This document shows, one piece after another, positions 7,336 through 14,683 of a stretch of DNA of 21,611 bases; the stretch's first letter is position 1, and the number at the start of each line of letters is the position of its first letter. The stretch comes from Anaerolineales bacterium UBA2029 (lineage in GTDB: Bacteria > Chloroflexota > Anaerolineae > Aggregatilineales > Aggregatilineaceae). Both the position numbers and the translations under genes were made by a program. The notes under the pieces are model-generated. The model was not told the origin of the DNA and did no database searches. It worked only from the letters and a program-made list of their open reading frames with translations. The DNA is taken from NCBI GenBank assembly GCA_002332795.1, contig DDBP01000389.1:1-21611 (forward strand). Direction: 5' to 3'.

Positions 7336-7371
7336 GCGAACCCAAAGAACGCAGACACAAGGGCGTTGAGC
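7281..7371 (+). promoter_or_regulatory. candidate alternative RNA structures of the aro attenuator
   Basis: CTTTGGG (7281-7287, overlapping the last Tyr and Phe codons) pairs perfectly with CCCAAAG (7341-7347), a possible 1:2 stem. CTGAGC (7306-7311) can also pair with GCTAAG (7331-7336) with one mismatch. GCTAAGCG (7331-7338) can pair with CGTTGAGC (7364-7371), the 5' arm of the terminator, with one wobble and one mismatch, as an antiterminator. AACGC (7348-7352) with GCGTT (7363-7367) is another way to disrupt the terminator. The leader stop codon lies inside 7331-7338, so a ribosome that finishes the peptide would mask the antiterminator arm. These pairings were drawn by eye and no energies were computed. 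Confidence 0.55.
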
Positions 7372-7392
7372 ACAGGCTCAGCGCCCTTTTTT
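7361..7392 (+). terminator. intrinsic terminator (attenuator) upstream of aroH
   Basis: An 11-bp stem with one G-U pair (GGGCGTTGAGC 7361-7371 with GCTCAGCGCCC 7376-7386) has a four-base ACAG loop and six T residues (7387-7392). It lies between the leader peptide stop and aroH and not at an operon end, which is the expected position for a regulated terminator. Confidence 0.92.
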
Positions 7393-7427
7393 GTTCAGGA
7401 TCGCGCCACGAAAGGAGTTTGCAGACC

Positions 7428-7835
7428 GTGACTTTGCCGCAGCCATCCGCTACACCGCTACGCTGTCAGGGCGTGCGCGGGGCGATCACCGTGGAGGCCA
7501 ACACGCCCGCTGCCATCCGCGCCGCCACGCACGAGTTGCTGCGCGCCCTGGTGGAGGCCAATCAGATGGACGTGAACGACATCGGCGGCGTGTTCTTCAC
7601 CACCACCGTTGACCTCAACGCCGAGTACCCCGCCGTCGCCGCCCGCGAGCTGGGCTGGCACGACGTGGCGATCCTGTGCGGCCACGAGATGAACGTCCCT
7701 GGGGGAATGCCGCGCTGCCTGCGTGTGATGGTGCTGTGGAACACCACGCGCAGCCCACAAGAGATTCGTCATGTGTACCTGCGGGAGGCGCAGGCCCTGC
7801 GCCCCGACCGCGCCATTCAGTCGCCCTCCAGATAG
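7428..7835 (+). CDS. aroH: chorismate mutase, AroH type
   Basis: A 135-residue monofunctional chorismate mutase of the trimeric AroH fold, converting chorismate to prephenate at the branch point to Phe and Tyr. Residues matching the Bacillus subtilis enzyme are visible: an Arg in VRGAITV (R17), Cys84 and Glu87 in ILCGHEM, Arg99 in PRCLRVM, and Tyr117 in HVYLREA. The Cys/Glu/Arg/Tyr spacing equals the known C75/E78/R90/Y108 with a constant offset. GTG 7428 is the preferred start, ten bases after GGAG (7414-7417). An in-frame TTG at 7419 is too close to that site. It is the first structural gene after the attenuator, and it supplies the mutase activity that pheA and tyrA here lack. Confidence 0.95.
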   Translation: MTLPQPSATPLRCQGVRGAITVEANTPAAIRAATHELLRALVEANQMDVNDIGGVFFTTTVDLNAEYPAVAARELGWHDVAILCGHEMNVPGGMPRCLRVMVLWNTTRSPQEIRHVYLREAQALRPDRAIQSPSR

Positions 7836-7887
7836 AGAGACCGGCAGGAGTTATTAGAAGGTCACCCAGACCAGGAGAAAGAGTGCC

Positions 7888-8919
7888 ATGATCGTCGTGA
7901 TGAACATTAACGCCAGCGCTCGCGAAATCTCCGATGTCATCGCCCGCATCCGCGCCATGGGCTACGATGTGCACCTGTCGGAAGGCAAAGAGCGCACCAT
8001 CGTCGGAGTCATCGGGCGGGGCCGCCCCATTGACCGCGAACAACTGGCCCTGATGCCCGGTGTGCAGTCGGTGATCCCTGTCTCGCACCCCTTCAAGATC
8101 GCCAGCCGCGAGTATCACCCGGACGATACCCTGATCCCGCTCAATGGGATCATGGTTGGCGGCCCGGACCTGGCGATCATCGCCGGGCCGTGCTCGGTAG
8201 AGAGCCGCGAGCAGATTATCGAGACGGCGTACGCCGTGCGCGAAGCGGGGGCAACCGCCCTGCGCGGGGGAGCCTTCAAGCCGCGCTCGTCGCCCTATGC
8301 CTTCCAGGGCTTGGGCGAAGAAGGGCTGCGCTACCTGGCCGAGGCCCGCGAGGCGACCGGCCTGCCCATCGTGACCGAGGTGATGGACCCGCAGCTTGTC
8401 CCGCTGGTGTGTCAGTACGCCGACGTGTTGCAGATCGGGGCGCGCAACATGCAGAACTACACCCTGCTGCACGCCGTCGGCGAAAGCCAGCACCCGGTGT
8501 TGCTGAAGCGCGGCATGAGCAGCACCATCGAAGAACTGCTGATGTCCGCCGAGTACATCCTCAGTCATGGCAACATGCGCGTCATGGTCTGCGAGCGCGG
8601 CATCCGCACTTTCGAAACGTATACGCGCAACACCTTCGACATCAACGCCATTCCGGTGCTCAAGCGCCTGTCGCACCTGCCGGTCATCGCCGACCCCAGT
8701 CATGGCGTGGGGCGTTGGGAATACGTCGAAAGCGTCTCACTGGCTGCCATTGCTGCGGGGGCCGATGGGCTGATCCTGGAAGTGCACCCGGAGCCGGAAC
8801 AGGCCCTCTCCGACGGGCAGCAGTCGCTCAAGCCGGAGCGTTTCGCCGAACTGGTGGCCAAGGTACGTCAGCTTGCGCCGGTCGTTGGACGGCGGGTCGC
8901 CGAACCGCAGCGAGTCTGA
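7888..8919 (+). CDS. aroF: 3-deoxy-7-phosphoheptulonate (DAHP) synthase, type I-beta with N-terminal regulatory domain
   Basis: A 343-residue enzyme that condenses phosphoenolpyruvate and erythrose-4-phosphate, the first step of the shikimate pathway. Residues 1 to about 70 form a ferredoxin-like (ACT-like) domain as in the Thermotoga-type enzyme, where it mediates feedback inhibition. The KDO8PS-related barrel follows. Metal ligands are visible: Cys102 (AGPCSVES), His272 (PSHGVG), Glu298 (LEVHPEP) and Asp309 (ALSDGQQS). Substrate-binding segments include RGGAFKPRSSPYAFQG and LKRGMSST. Start ATG 7888 has AGGAG ten bases upstream. It lies 52 bases after aroH; fusions or pairs of these two activities are known in related families. 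Which amino acid inhibits it cannot be read from the sequence. Confidence 0.96.
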   Translation: MIVVMNINASAREISDVIARIRAMGYDVHLSEGKERTIVGVIGRGRPIDREQLALMPGVQSVIPVSHPFKIASREYHPDDTLIPLNGIMVGGPDLAIIAGPCSVESREQIIETAYAVREAGATALRGGAFKPRSSPYAFQGLGEEGLRYLAEAREATGLPIVTEVMDPQLVPLVCQYADVLQIGARNMQNYTLLHAVGESQHPVLLKRGMSSTIEELLMSAEYILSHGNMRVMVCERGIRTFETYTRNTFDINAIPVLKRLSHLPVIADPSHGVGRWEYVESVSLAAIAAGADGLILEVHPEPEQALSDGQQSLKPERFAELVAKVRQLAPVVGRRVAEPQRV

Positions 8920-8923
8920 AACT

Positions 8924-9784
8924 ATGGACGCTTCTTTTGAGACCTGTACGGTGCATATCGTCGGGCTGGGGCTGATGGGCGGCTCGCTGGCGATGGCCCT
9001 GCGCGGCAAGGTGGGTCGCCTGACTGCCGAAGACATTGTGCCGGACGTGATCGAAGATGCTACCGCGCGGGGCATCATTGACGGGGCGGGGACGGTGAGC
9101 GAGGCCGATCTGGTGGTGCTGGCCGTGCCCACGCACCTGATCATCCGTCTGATCCCCCAACTACCTGCCCGCCCCGGCGCGCTGGTGATTGACCTGGGCA
9201 GCACCAAGACGCGCATCTGCCAGGCGCTCGACCGTCTGCCGCCGGAGGTGATGGCCGTCGGCGGGCATCCCATGTGCGGTCTGGCCGAGAACGGCTACCG
9301 CAACGCCATCCCCACGCTCTACCAGGGCGCGCGCTTTGTGCTGTGCGAGACGCGCCGTACCACCGACGAAGCCCGTCTGATCGCCGAAGCGCTGGTGCGG
9401 GCGGTGGGCGCGCACCCGCTCTGGATGGATCGCGCCCGCCAGGATCGCCTGACTGCCCTCACCAGTCACCTGCCACACCTGCTCTCCTTCGCCTTGATGC
9501 GTCTGGCGATGGACGGCGCGGCGGAAGATTCGGCGCTGCTGGAACTGGCGGCGGGCGGCTTCGACGGGGCGACGCGCCTGGCCCGCACCGACGCGGCGAT
9601 GATCGTGGGCATGTTCAGCACCAACGCCGAGCTACTGCGCGAGACCGCCGCCCGCCTGCGCGCGCACCTGGACCGCCTGGAAGCGTTGCTCGACGAGCCA
9701 GAGCGACTGGAGCAGGAATTGAGCGCGATCGTGGCCGCGCGCCGTGCCTATACAGCGACCTATGGGGAGCGGTTGATCACATGA
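8924..9784 (+). CDS. tyrA: prephenate dehydrogenase (TyrA)
   Basis: A 286-residue NAD(P)-dependent oxidoreductase that decarboxylates prephenate to 4-hydroxyphenylpyruvate, the Tyr branch. Its Rossmann loop is GLGLMGGSLAMALRG (from residue 14). The substrate domain has VIDLGSTKTRI, GGHPMCGLAENGY and a helical C-terminal part with TSHLPHLLSFAL containing a conserved His. There is no chorismate mutase domain and no obvious ACT domain. Preference for prephenate over arogenate, or NAD over NADP, cannot be decided here. ATG 8924, four bases after the aroF stop, is chosen. An upstream in-frame start at 8873 would overlap aroF by 47 bases and adds non-family sequence. The stop overlaps the aroA start (ATGA). 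Confidence 0.94.
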   Translation: MDASFETCTVHIVGLGLMGGSLAMALRGKVGRLTAEDIVPDVIEDATARGIIDGAGTVSEADLVVLAVPTHLIIRLIPQLPARPGALVIDLGSTKTRICQALDRLPPEVMAVGGHPMCGLAENGYRNAIPTLYQGARFVLCETRRTTDEARLIAEALVRAVGAHPLWMDRARQDRLTALTSHLPHLLSFALMRLAMDGAAEDSALLELAAGGFDGATRLARTDAAMIVGMFSTNAELLRETAARLRAHLDRLEALLDEPERLEQELSAIVAARRAYTATYGERLIT

Positions 9785-11133
9785 GCAGCCTACGTCACTC
9801 ATGGCGCGTCAAGATGACCGCCCAGCCGACTGCCATCCGCGTGCATCCCGGCGCGACGCTGCGCGGGACAGTGAGCGTGCCGGGCGACAAGTCGCTTTCG
9901 CACCGGGCGCTGATCCTGGGTGCACTGGCCGAGGGGACGAGTCGGGTGCGCGGCTGGTTGCCCGCCGGCGACACCCTGGCCACGCTGCACTGTGTGCAGG
10001 CGCTGGGGATCGCCGTCGAGCGGGTGGATGCGCACACGCTGTCCGTGCACGGGCGCGGGCTGAACGGACTGCAAGCCCCCCCTGCCCCGCTGGATTGCGT
10101 CAACGCGGGGACGGCCATGCGCCTGCTGGCGGGCGTGCTGGCCGGGCAGTCCTTCGCCAGCACCCTGGACGGCAGCGAACAGTTGCGCCGCCGCCCCATG
10201 CGCCGCATCACCGAACCGCTGCGGCAGATGGGCGCGCAGATCGCCGACACCGACGGTCACGCACCCCTGCACATCCGCCCGGCGACGCTGCGCGGCATGG
10301 CGCACACCCTGCCTGTCGCCAGCGCGCAGGTCAAGAGCGGCCTCCTGTTGGCCGGGCTGTTCGCCGACGGCCCGACGACCGTCAGCGAGCCAGGGCCAGC
10401 GCGCGATCACACCGAGCGCATGTTGCGGGCGATGGGCGCGCAGATCGCCGTAGACGGCTTCCGCGTGACGCTCACGCCCGGCGCGCCGCTGCGCCCGCTC
10501 GACCTGACCGTGCCCGGCGACCCTTCCTCCGCGGCGTTCGTGCTGGTTGCGGCGCTGCTGGCCGGTGATGGTGAGGTGCGCGTGACCGGCGTGGGCATCA
10601 ACCCGACGCGCACCGGTCTGCTGGACATCCTGGCGGCGATGGGCGGAGAAGTCGTCTGCGAAGGCGAGCGGCTGGAAGGCGGAGAGCCGGTCGCCGATCT
10701 GCGGGTGCGGCGGGCTGAATTGCGCGGGACGACCGTGGGCGGCGATCTCATCGTGCGGGCCATTGACGAATTTCCCGCCCTGATGGTCGCTGCGACACAG
10801 GCGGCGGGCGAAACCCTGGTGCGCGATGCGGAGGAGTTGCGCGTCAAGGAGACCGACCGCATCGCGGTGATGGCCGCCGAACTGCGCAAGATGGGCGCAA
10901 CGGTCGAAGAGTTGCCAGATGGCTTCCGCATCGTTGGGCCGCAGCGTTTGCGCGGTGCGGTGGTGCAGGGTCACGACGATCACCGCGTGGCGATGGCCCT
11001 GGCCGTCGCCGGTCTGCTCGCCGATGGCGAGACCATCGTCGAGGACGCCGCCTGCGCGCACGACTCGTTCCCCGGCTTCGTGGAGACGATGCAGGCGCTC
11101 GGCGCGGAGATGACGTGGTGCAGCCATGACTGA
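9781..11133 (+). CDS. aroA: 3-phosphoshikimate 1-carboxyvinyltransferase (EPSP synthase)
   Basis: A 450-residue enzyme transferring the enolpyruvyl group of PEP to shikimate-3-phosphate, the glyphosate-target step. It shows PGDKSLSHRA with Lys37, the first family signature around NAGTAMRLLAG (N108-T111), LRRRPMRRI, the catalytic acidic pair near D329/E330 (AIDEFPALMVAA), the second signature RVKETDRIAVM (354-364) and DHRVAMALAVAGL. ATG 9781 overlaps the tyrA stop as ATGA and follows GGGGAG (9764-9769), suggesting translational coupling. An internal ATG at 9814 (MTAQPTAIRV) matches the usual family start more closely and could be the true one. I could not assign glyphosate class I or II by eye. 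It overlaps aroE by 8 bases. Confidence 0.96.
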   Translation: MSSLRHSWRVKMTAQPTAIRVHPGATLRGTVSVPGDKSLSHRALILGALAEGTSRVRGWLPAGDTLATLHCVQALGIAVERVDAHTLSVHGRGLNGLQAPPAPLDCVNAGTAMRLLAGVLAGQSFASTLDGSEQLRRRPMRRITEPLRQMGAQIADTDGHAPLHIRPATLRGMAHTLPVASAQVKSGLLLAGLFADGPTTVSEPGPARDHTERMLRAMGAQIAVDGFRVTLTPGAPLRPLDLTVPGDPSSAAFVLVAALLAGDGEVRVTGVGINPTRTGLLDILAAMGGEVVCEGERLEGGEPVADLRVRRAELRGTTVGGDLIVRAIDEFPALMVAATQAAGETLVRDAEELRVKETDRIAVMAAELRKMGATVEELPDGFRIVGPQRLRGAVVQGHDDHRVAMALAVAGLLADGETIVEDAACAHDSFPGFVETMQALGAEMTWCSHD

Positions 11134-11962
11134 GCGTGTGGGATTGCTCGGCTGGCCGGTGACGCACAGCATCTCCCCGGCCATGCACAACGCGGCTTTT
11201 GCGGCTCTGGGCCTGGACTGGCGCTACGATCCCCTGCCCGTCCCGCCCGACCGCTTCGACCAGGAAGTGGCGCGGCTGCTGGCGGCGGGCTATCGCGGCT
11301 TCAACGTGACCATCCCGCACAAGACGGCGGCGTTGCGCCTGCCGCAGGTGGGGGCGGTCACTCCGGCGGCGCAGGCCATGGGCGCGGCCAACACGCTGAC
11401 GCTTCAGGCGGACGGGTCGCTGCGGGCGGACAACACCGACTGGCAGGGCTTCGCCGACGACCTGCGCGCGCAGGGGATCGCCGTGCAGGGCGCGGTCTGT
11501 CTGGTGCTGGGCACGGGCGGGAGCGCGCGGGCGATCGTCTACGCGCTGACGCACCTGGGCGCGGCGCGGATCACGCTGATCAGCCGCTCCGGTGCCGACG
11601 GGCGAGCGCTGGCGGGGTGGCCGGTGGCCGCATACGACGATCTGCTAACGCTCGCGCCCGTAGCCGATCTGATCGTCAACTGCACTCCAGTGGGCATGCA
11701 CCCCCGCGTGGACGAGTCGCCCTGGCCAGAGGGAGTGCCCTTTCCGGCACGGGCCGCGCTCTACGACCTGGTCTACAACCCGCCCCTCACCGCGTTGATG
11801 CGCCAGGCTCAGGCGGCGGGGGCGCGCGCCATCGGCGGGCTGGGGATGCTCGTCCGGCAAGGGGCGCTGTCTTTTGCGCAATGGGTGGGGATTGCGCCGC
11901 CGCTCGCTATAATGACGGACGCGGCGCAGGCCGCCCTGACTGGTTTGCCTACGAATCCGTGA
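11126..11962 (+). CDS. aroE: shikimate dehydrogenase
   Basis: A 278-residue NADP(H)-dependent enzyme reducing 3-dehydroshikimate to shikimate. The substrate-binding domain opens with GLLGWPVTHSISPAMHNAAF. The catalytic Lys66 (FNVTIPHK) and Asp105 (DNTDWQGF) are present. The nucleotide-binding loop is LGTGGSARAIVYAL, and NCTPVGMHP and GLGMLVRQGALSFAQW complete the family pattern. The ATG at 11126 lies inside the aroA 3' end (8-base overlap), which suggests coupled translation. The following gene, tyrS, begins 17 bases after the stop. Length and motifs are ordinary for AroE and argue against the quinate/shikimate YdiB paralogue, although substrate range would need assay. Confidence 0.95.
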   Translation: MTERVGLLGWPVTHSISPAMHNAAFAALGLDWRYDPLPVPPDRFDQEVARLLAAGYRGFNVTIPHKTAALRLPQVGAVTPAAQAMGAANTLTLQADGSLRADNTDWQGFADDLRAQGIAVQGAVCLVLGTGGSARAIVYALTHLGAARITLISRSGADGRALAGWPVAAYDDLLTLAPVADLIVNCTPVGMHPRVDESPWPEGVPFPARAALYDLVYNPPLTALMRQAQAAGARAIGGLGMLVRQGALSFAQWVGIAPPLAIMTDAAQAALTGLPTNP

Positions 11963-11979
11963 ACAGGAATGCGCGAATC

Positions 11980-13293
11980 ATGACTCATCCGATGACTGCG
12001 ACAAGCACAGGAATCGCCGAGAACGTCTTCGAGGAATTGCGCTGGCGCGGCATGATCCACAACATCACCGAGGGCGCGGCGGAGGTGCTCGCCAAAGAGA
12101 AGGTGACGGCTTACATCGGCTTCGACCCCACCGCCGACAGCCTGCACGTGGGATCGCTGCTGCCGATCATGGTGCTGGTGCATCTGCAACGGCACGGTCA
12201 CACGCCGATCGCCCTGGCGGGCGGTGGCACCGGCCTGATCGGCGATCCCAGCGGTAAGACCAAGGAGCGTCAACTGCTCTCCGAAGAGCAACTCGCCCGC
12301 AACCTGGAAGGGATCAAGGCGCAACTGGCGCACTTCCTGGCCTTCGAAGGGGTGCCCAACCCGGCGCTGCTGCTCAACAACGCCGACTGGCTGTGCCGCC
12401 TCAACCTGATCGAGTTCCTGCGCGACACCGGCAAGCACTTCACTGTCAACTATATGCTGGCCAAGGACTCGGTGCGGATGCGCCTGGAGAGCGACGAGGG
12501 CATCTCCTTCACCGAGTTCAGCTACATGCTGCTGCAGGCGTATGATTTCCTGCGGCTGTACCTGGACTACGGCTGCACCTTCCAGATGGGCGGCAGCGAC
12601 CAATGGGGCAACATCACCGCCGGTACAGAACTCATCCGCAAGGTGGCCGACGGCAAAGCCTACGCGCTGACCGTGCCGCTGGTCACCACGTCTACCGGCG
12701 TCAAGTTCGGCAAGACAGAAGCCGGCACGGTGTGGCTGGACGCCAGGCGCACCTCGCCGTTCCGCTTCTATCAGTTCTGGATCAACACGCCCGACGCCGA
12801 TGTGGTGCAGTATCTCAAGTTCTTCACCCTGCTGAGCCGCGAGGAGATCGCCGCGCTGGAGCACGCCGTGATCACCGAGCCGCACCTGCGCGCGGCGCAA
12901 CGTCGCCTGGCGGAGGAGGTCACGCGCCTGGTGCACGGCGAAGAGGGTCTGCGCAAGGCCCAGCAGGCGACCGCCGTGCTCTTCGGCGAACGCGACCTGG
13001 AAGGGCTGAGCGCCGACGACCTGCTGGATATTTTCGCCGAGGTGCCATCGAGCGCTATGCCCGCCGCCAGTCTGCAGGGCGACGGGCTGAGCCTGGTGGA
13101 CCTGACCGTGACGTGTGGGCTGGAGCGTTCCAAGAAGCAGGCGCGCACACTCATCGAAAGCGGCGGGCTATATCTGAACAACGTCCGCGTGGATAACGTC
13201 GAGCGCCGCGTCACCCTGGCCGATGCCCTGGAAGGGCGCGCCCTGGTGCTGCGCAAGGGCAAGAAGCAATATCACCTGGTGCGCGTGGAATGA
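11980..13293 (+). CDS. tyrS: tyrosyl-tRNA synthetase (TyrS)
   Basis: A 437-residue class I aminoacyl-tRNA synthetase that charges tRNA-Tyr. The HIGH motif appears as H56-V-G-S in GFDPTADSLHVGSLLP and the KMSKS loop as K242-F-G-K-T246. Tyrosine-pocket segments include the TFQMGGSDQWGNITAG region. A C-terminal S4 RNA-binding domain is visible in SKKQARTLIESGGLYLNNVR. This is the TyrS form with KFGKT, not the TyrZ type. ATG 11980 follows AGGAA by ten bases; the frame is open further upstream only because it shadows aroE. Its place inside the aromatic biosynthesis operon is notable: the same transcript makes tyrosine and the enzyme that consumes it, and Tyr-tRNA charging is what the operon leader could sense. 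Confidence 0.97.
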   Translation: MTHPMTATSTGIAENVFEELRWRGMIHNITEGAAEVLAKEKVTAYIGFDPTADSLHVGSLLPIMVLVHLQRHGHTPIALAGGGTGLIGDPSGKTKERQLLSEEQLARNLEGIKAQLAHFLAFEGVPNPALLLNNADWLCRLNLIEFLRDTGKHFTVNYMLAKDSVRMRLESDEGISFTEFSYMLLQAYDFLRLYLDYGCTFQMGGSDQWGNITAGTELIRKVADGKAYALTVPLVTTSTGVKFGKTEAGTVWLDARRTSPFRFYQFWINTPDADVVQYLKFFTLLSREEIAALEHAVITEPHLRAAQRRLAEEVTRLVHGEEGLRKAQQATAVLFGERDLEGLSADDLLDIFAEVPSSAMPAASLQGDGLSLVDLTVTCGLERSKKQARTLIESGGLYLNNVRVDNVERRVTLADALEGRALVLRKGKKQYHLVRVE

Positions 13294-13495
13294 GAGAGCA
13301 TTGCGAATTTCGGATTGCGGATTGCGGACCGGGGGCTGCGAAAACAGCGCCTGTTGCGTGTGGAGTAGAGACAAAGGACTTCCGAAGTCTGCGAGACTTC
13401 GGAAGTCTGAAGCGTAGGATGCACAGAGTAGTGTCTCCATGCGATCATTCTCGTTGATCGCTGAAAGCTGATGGCTGATAGCTCCTGGAGGAACC
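13294..13495. repeat. repeat-filled spacer between tyrS and aroC
   Basis: This 202-base gap interrupts an otherwise tight operon. It holds short degenerate direct repeats (TTTCGGATTGCGGATTGCGG near 13310), the palindrome described separately at 13377-13408, and low-complexity GCTGAAAGCTGATGGCTGATAG near the end. No convincing promoter or T-rich terminator was found, so read-through from tyrS into aroC is likely. The sequence looks like accumulated intergenic repeats, not coding DNA. Confidence 0.5.
13377..13408. repeat. dispersed palindromic repeat, copy 1
   Basis: Two perfect 13-base arms (ACTTCCGAAGTCT and AGACTTCGGAAGT) are separated by GCG. Each arm is itself nearly palindromic (GACTTC-N-GAAGTC). 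A slightly shorter copy occurs at 21457-21488, and a partial one near 17790-17800, so this is a repeat family, not a gene-specific signal. Confidence 0.75.
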
Positions 13496-14683
13496 GTGCT
13501 GCGTTTTCTCACTGCGGGCGAGAGTCACGGCCCGGCGTTGACCGGCATTCTGGAAGGGATGCCCGCCGGACTCCCGCTGACGCCCGACGACATCAACCGC
13601 GACCTGGCCCGCCGCCAGCAGGGGTATGGCGCGGGCGGACGCATGCAGATCGAACGCGACCAGGCCCGTATCACCGGCGGCGTGATGAACGGTCGCACCA
13701 CCGGCGGGCCGATTGCCCTGGTGATCGAGAATCGCGACTGGAAGAATTGGGCCGAGCGCGACATCCCGCCCATGAATACGCCGCGCCCCGGTCACGCTGA
13801 CCTCACCGGCGCGCTCAAATACGGTTACCGCGACCTGCGCCTGGCGCTGGAACGGGCCAGCGCCCGCGAAACGGCAATGCGCGTGGCGATTGGCGCGATC
13901 GCCCGGCGGCTGCTGGCCGAGTTTGGCATCACCGTCGGCGGCTACGTGATCGCCATCGGCGCGGAGACGGCGCACTTCACCGACGACCCGCCCGACTATC
14001 CGGCTCGCTTCGCCGCAGCGCTCGCCTCCGACGTGAGTTGTCCTGATTCGGAGGCGGCGGAGCGGATGCGCGCGGCCATCCGTCAGGCCAAGGTGGACAA
14101 GGACACGCTCGGCGGGATCATCGAGATCGTGGCGCTGGACGTGCCGCCGGGGTTGGGATCGCACGTGCACTACGACCGTCGCCTGACCGGGCGGCTGGCG
14201 GGCGCGGTATGCAGTGTGCCCAGCATCAAGGGCGTGGAGATCGGCCCGGCCTTCGAGAATGCGCGTCGCTCCGGCACCCAGGTACACGACCGGCTGACGC
14301 TGGACGAGGAGGGGCGCATCCGCCGGGCCAGCAATCGCTCCGGCGGGCTGGAGGGGGGCATCACCACTGGCGAGCCGCTCATCGTGCGCGCGGCCATGAA
14401 ACCGATCAGCACCACCCTCACACCGCTGGAGTCGGTGAACCTGGCGACAGGGACGCCCGCGCACACTGAATACGAGCGCAGCGATTTCTGCGCCACCCCC
14501 CGCGCCGTGGTGATCCTGGAAGCGATGGTGGCCCTGGTGCTGGCGGACGAACTGTTGCGCAAACTGGGCGGCGACAGCCTGGACGAAATGCGCCCGCGTT
14601 TTGCGGCGCTGCGTCAGGCCCGGCTGGACGACCTGCCGATGGACGATACACCCTGGCGTTTTGGCTATGACAAGTGGCTTTGA
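13496..14683 (+). CDS. aroC: chorismate synthase
   Basis: A 395-residue FMN-dependent lyase forming chorismate from EPSP, the last common step. The family N-terminus MLRFLTAGESHGPALTGILE (catalytic His11) is intact. It is followed by RPGHADLTGALKYGYRDLRL and the LERASARETAMRVA signature. The C-terminal part includes RSGGLEGGITTGEPLIVRAA and KPISTTLTPLESVN. GTG 13496 is the start, with GGAGGA immediately upstream at slightly short spacing. It follows a 202-base repeat-rich gap after tyrS, so it could also have its own promoter, although none is evident. Its 3' end overlaps the aroK start by 17 bases. Confidence 0.96.
   Translation: MLRFLTAGESHGPALTGILEGMPAGLPLTPDDINRDLARRQQGYGAGGRMQIERDQARITGGVMNGRTTGGPIALVIENRDWKNWAERDIPPMNTPRPGHADLTGALKYGYRDLRLALERASARETAMRVAIGAIARRLLAEFGITVGGYVIAIGAETAHFTDDPPDYPARFAAALASDVSCPDSEAAERMRAAIRQAKVDKDTLGGIIEIVALDVPPGLGSHVHYDRRLTGRLAGAVCSVPSIKGVEIGPAFENARRSGTQVHDRLTLDEEGRIRRASNRSGGLEGGITTGEPLIVRAAMKPISTTLTPLESVNLATGTPAHTEYERSDFCATPRAVVILEAMVALVLADELLRKLGGDSLDEMRPRFAALRQARLDDLPMDDTPWRFGYDKWL

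Noticed and set aside
7179..7392. T-box riboswitch or TRAP-type control for the aro leader
   Set aside because: No T-box-like TGGNACC segment and no series of spaced GAG/TAG triplets were seen. The aromatic codon run fits peptide-based attenuation better.
7419..7427. TTG start for aroH
   Set aside because: It lies only one base after the GGAG ribosome binding site. GTG 7428 has normal spacing.
8873..8923. Upstream tyrA start inside the aroF 3' end
   Set aside because: The extra 17 residues do not resemble TyrA. ATG 8924 places the Rossmann loop at the usual distance from the N-terminus.
9799..11190. Long antisense frame opposite aroA
   Set aside because: It is rich in His, Arg and Gln with no family resemblance. 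aroA on the other strand shows both EPSP synthase signatures.
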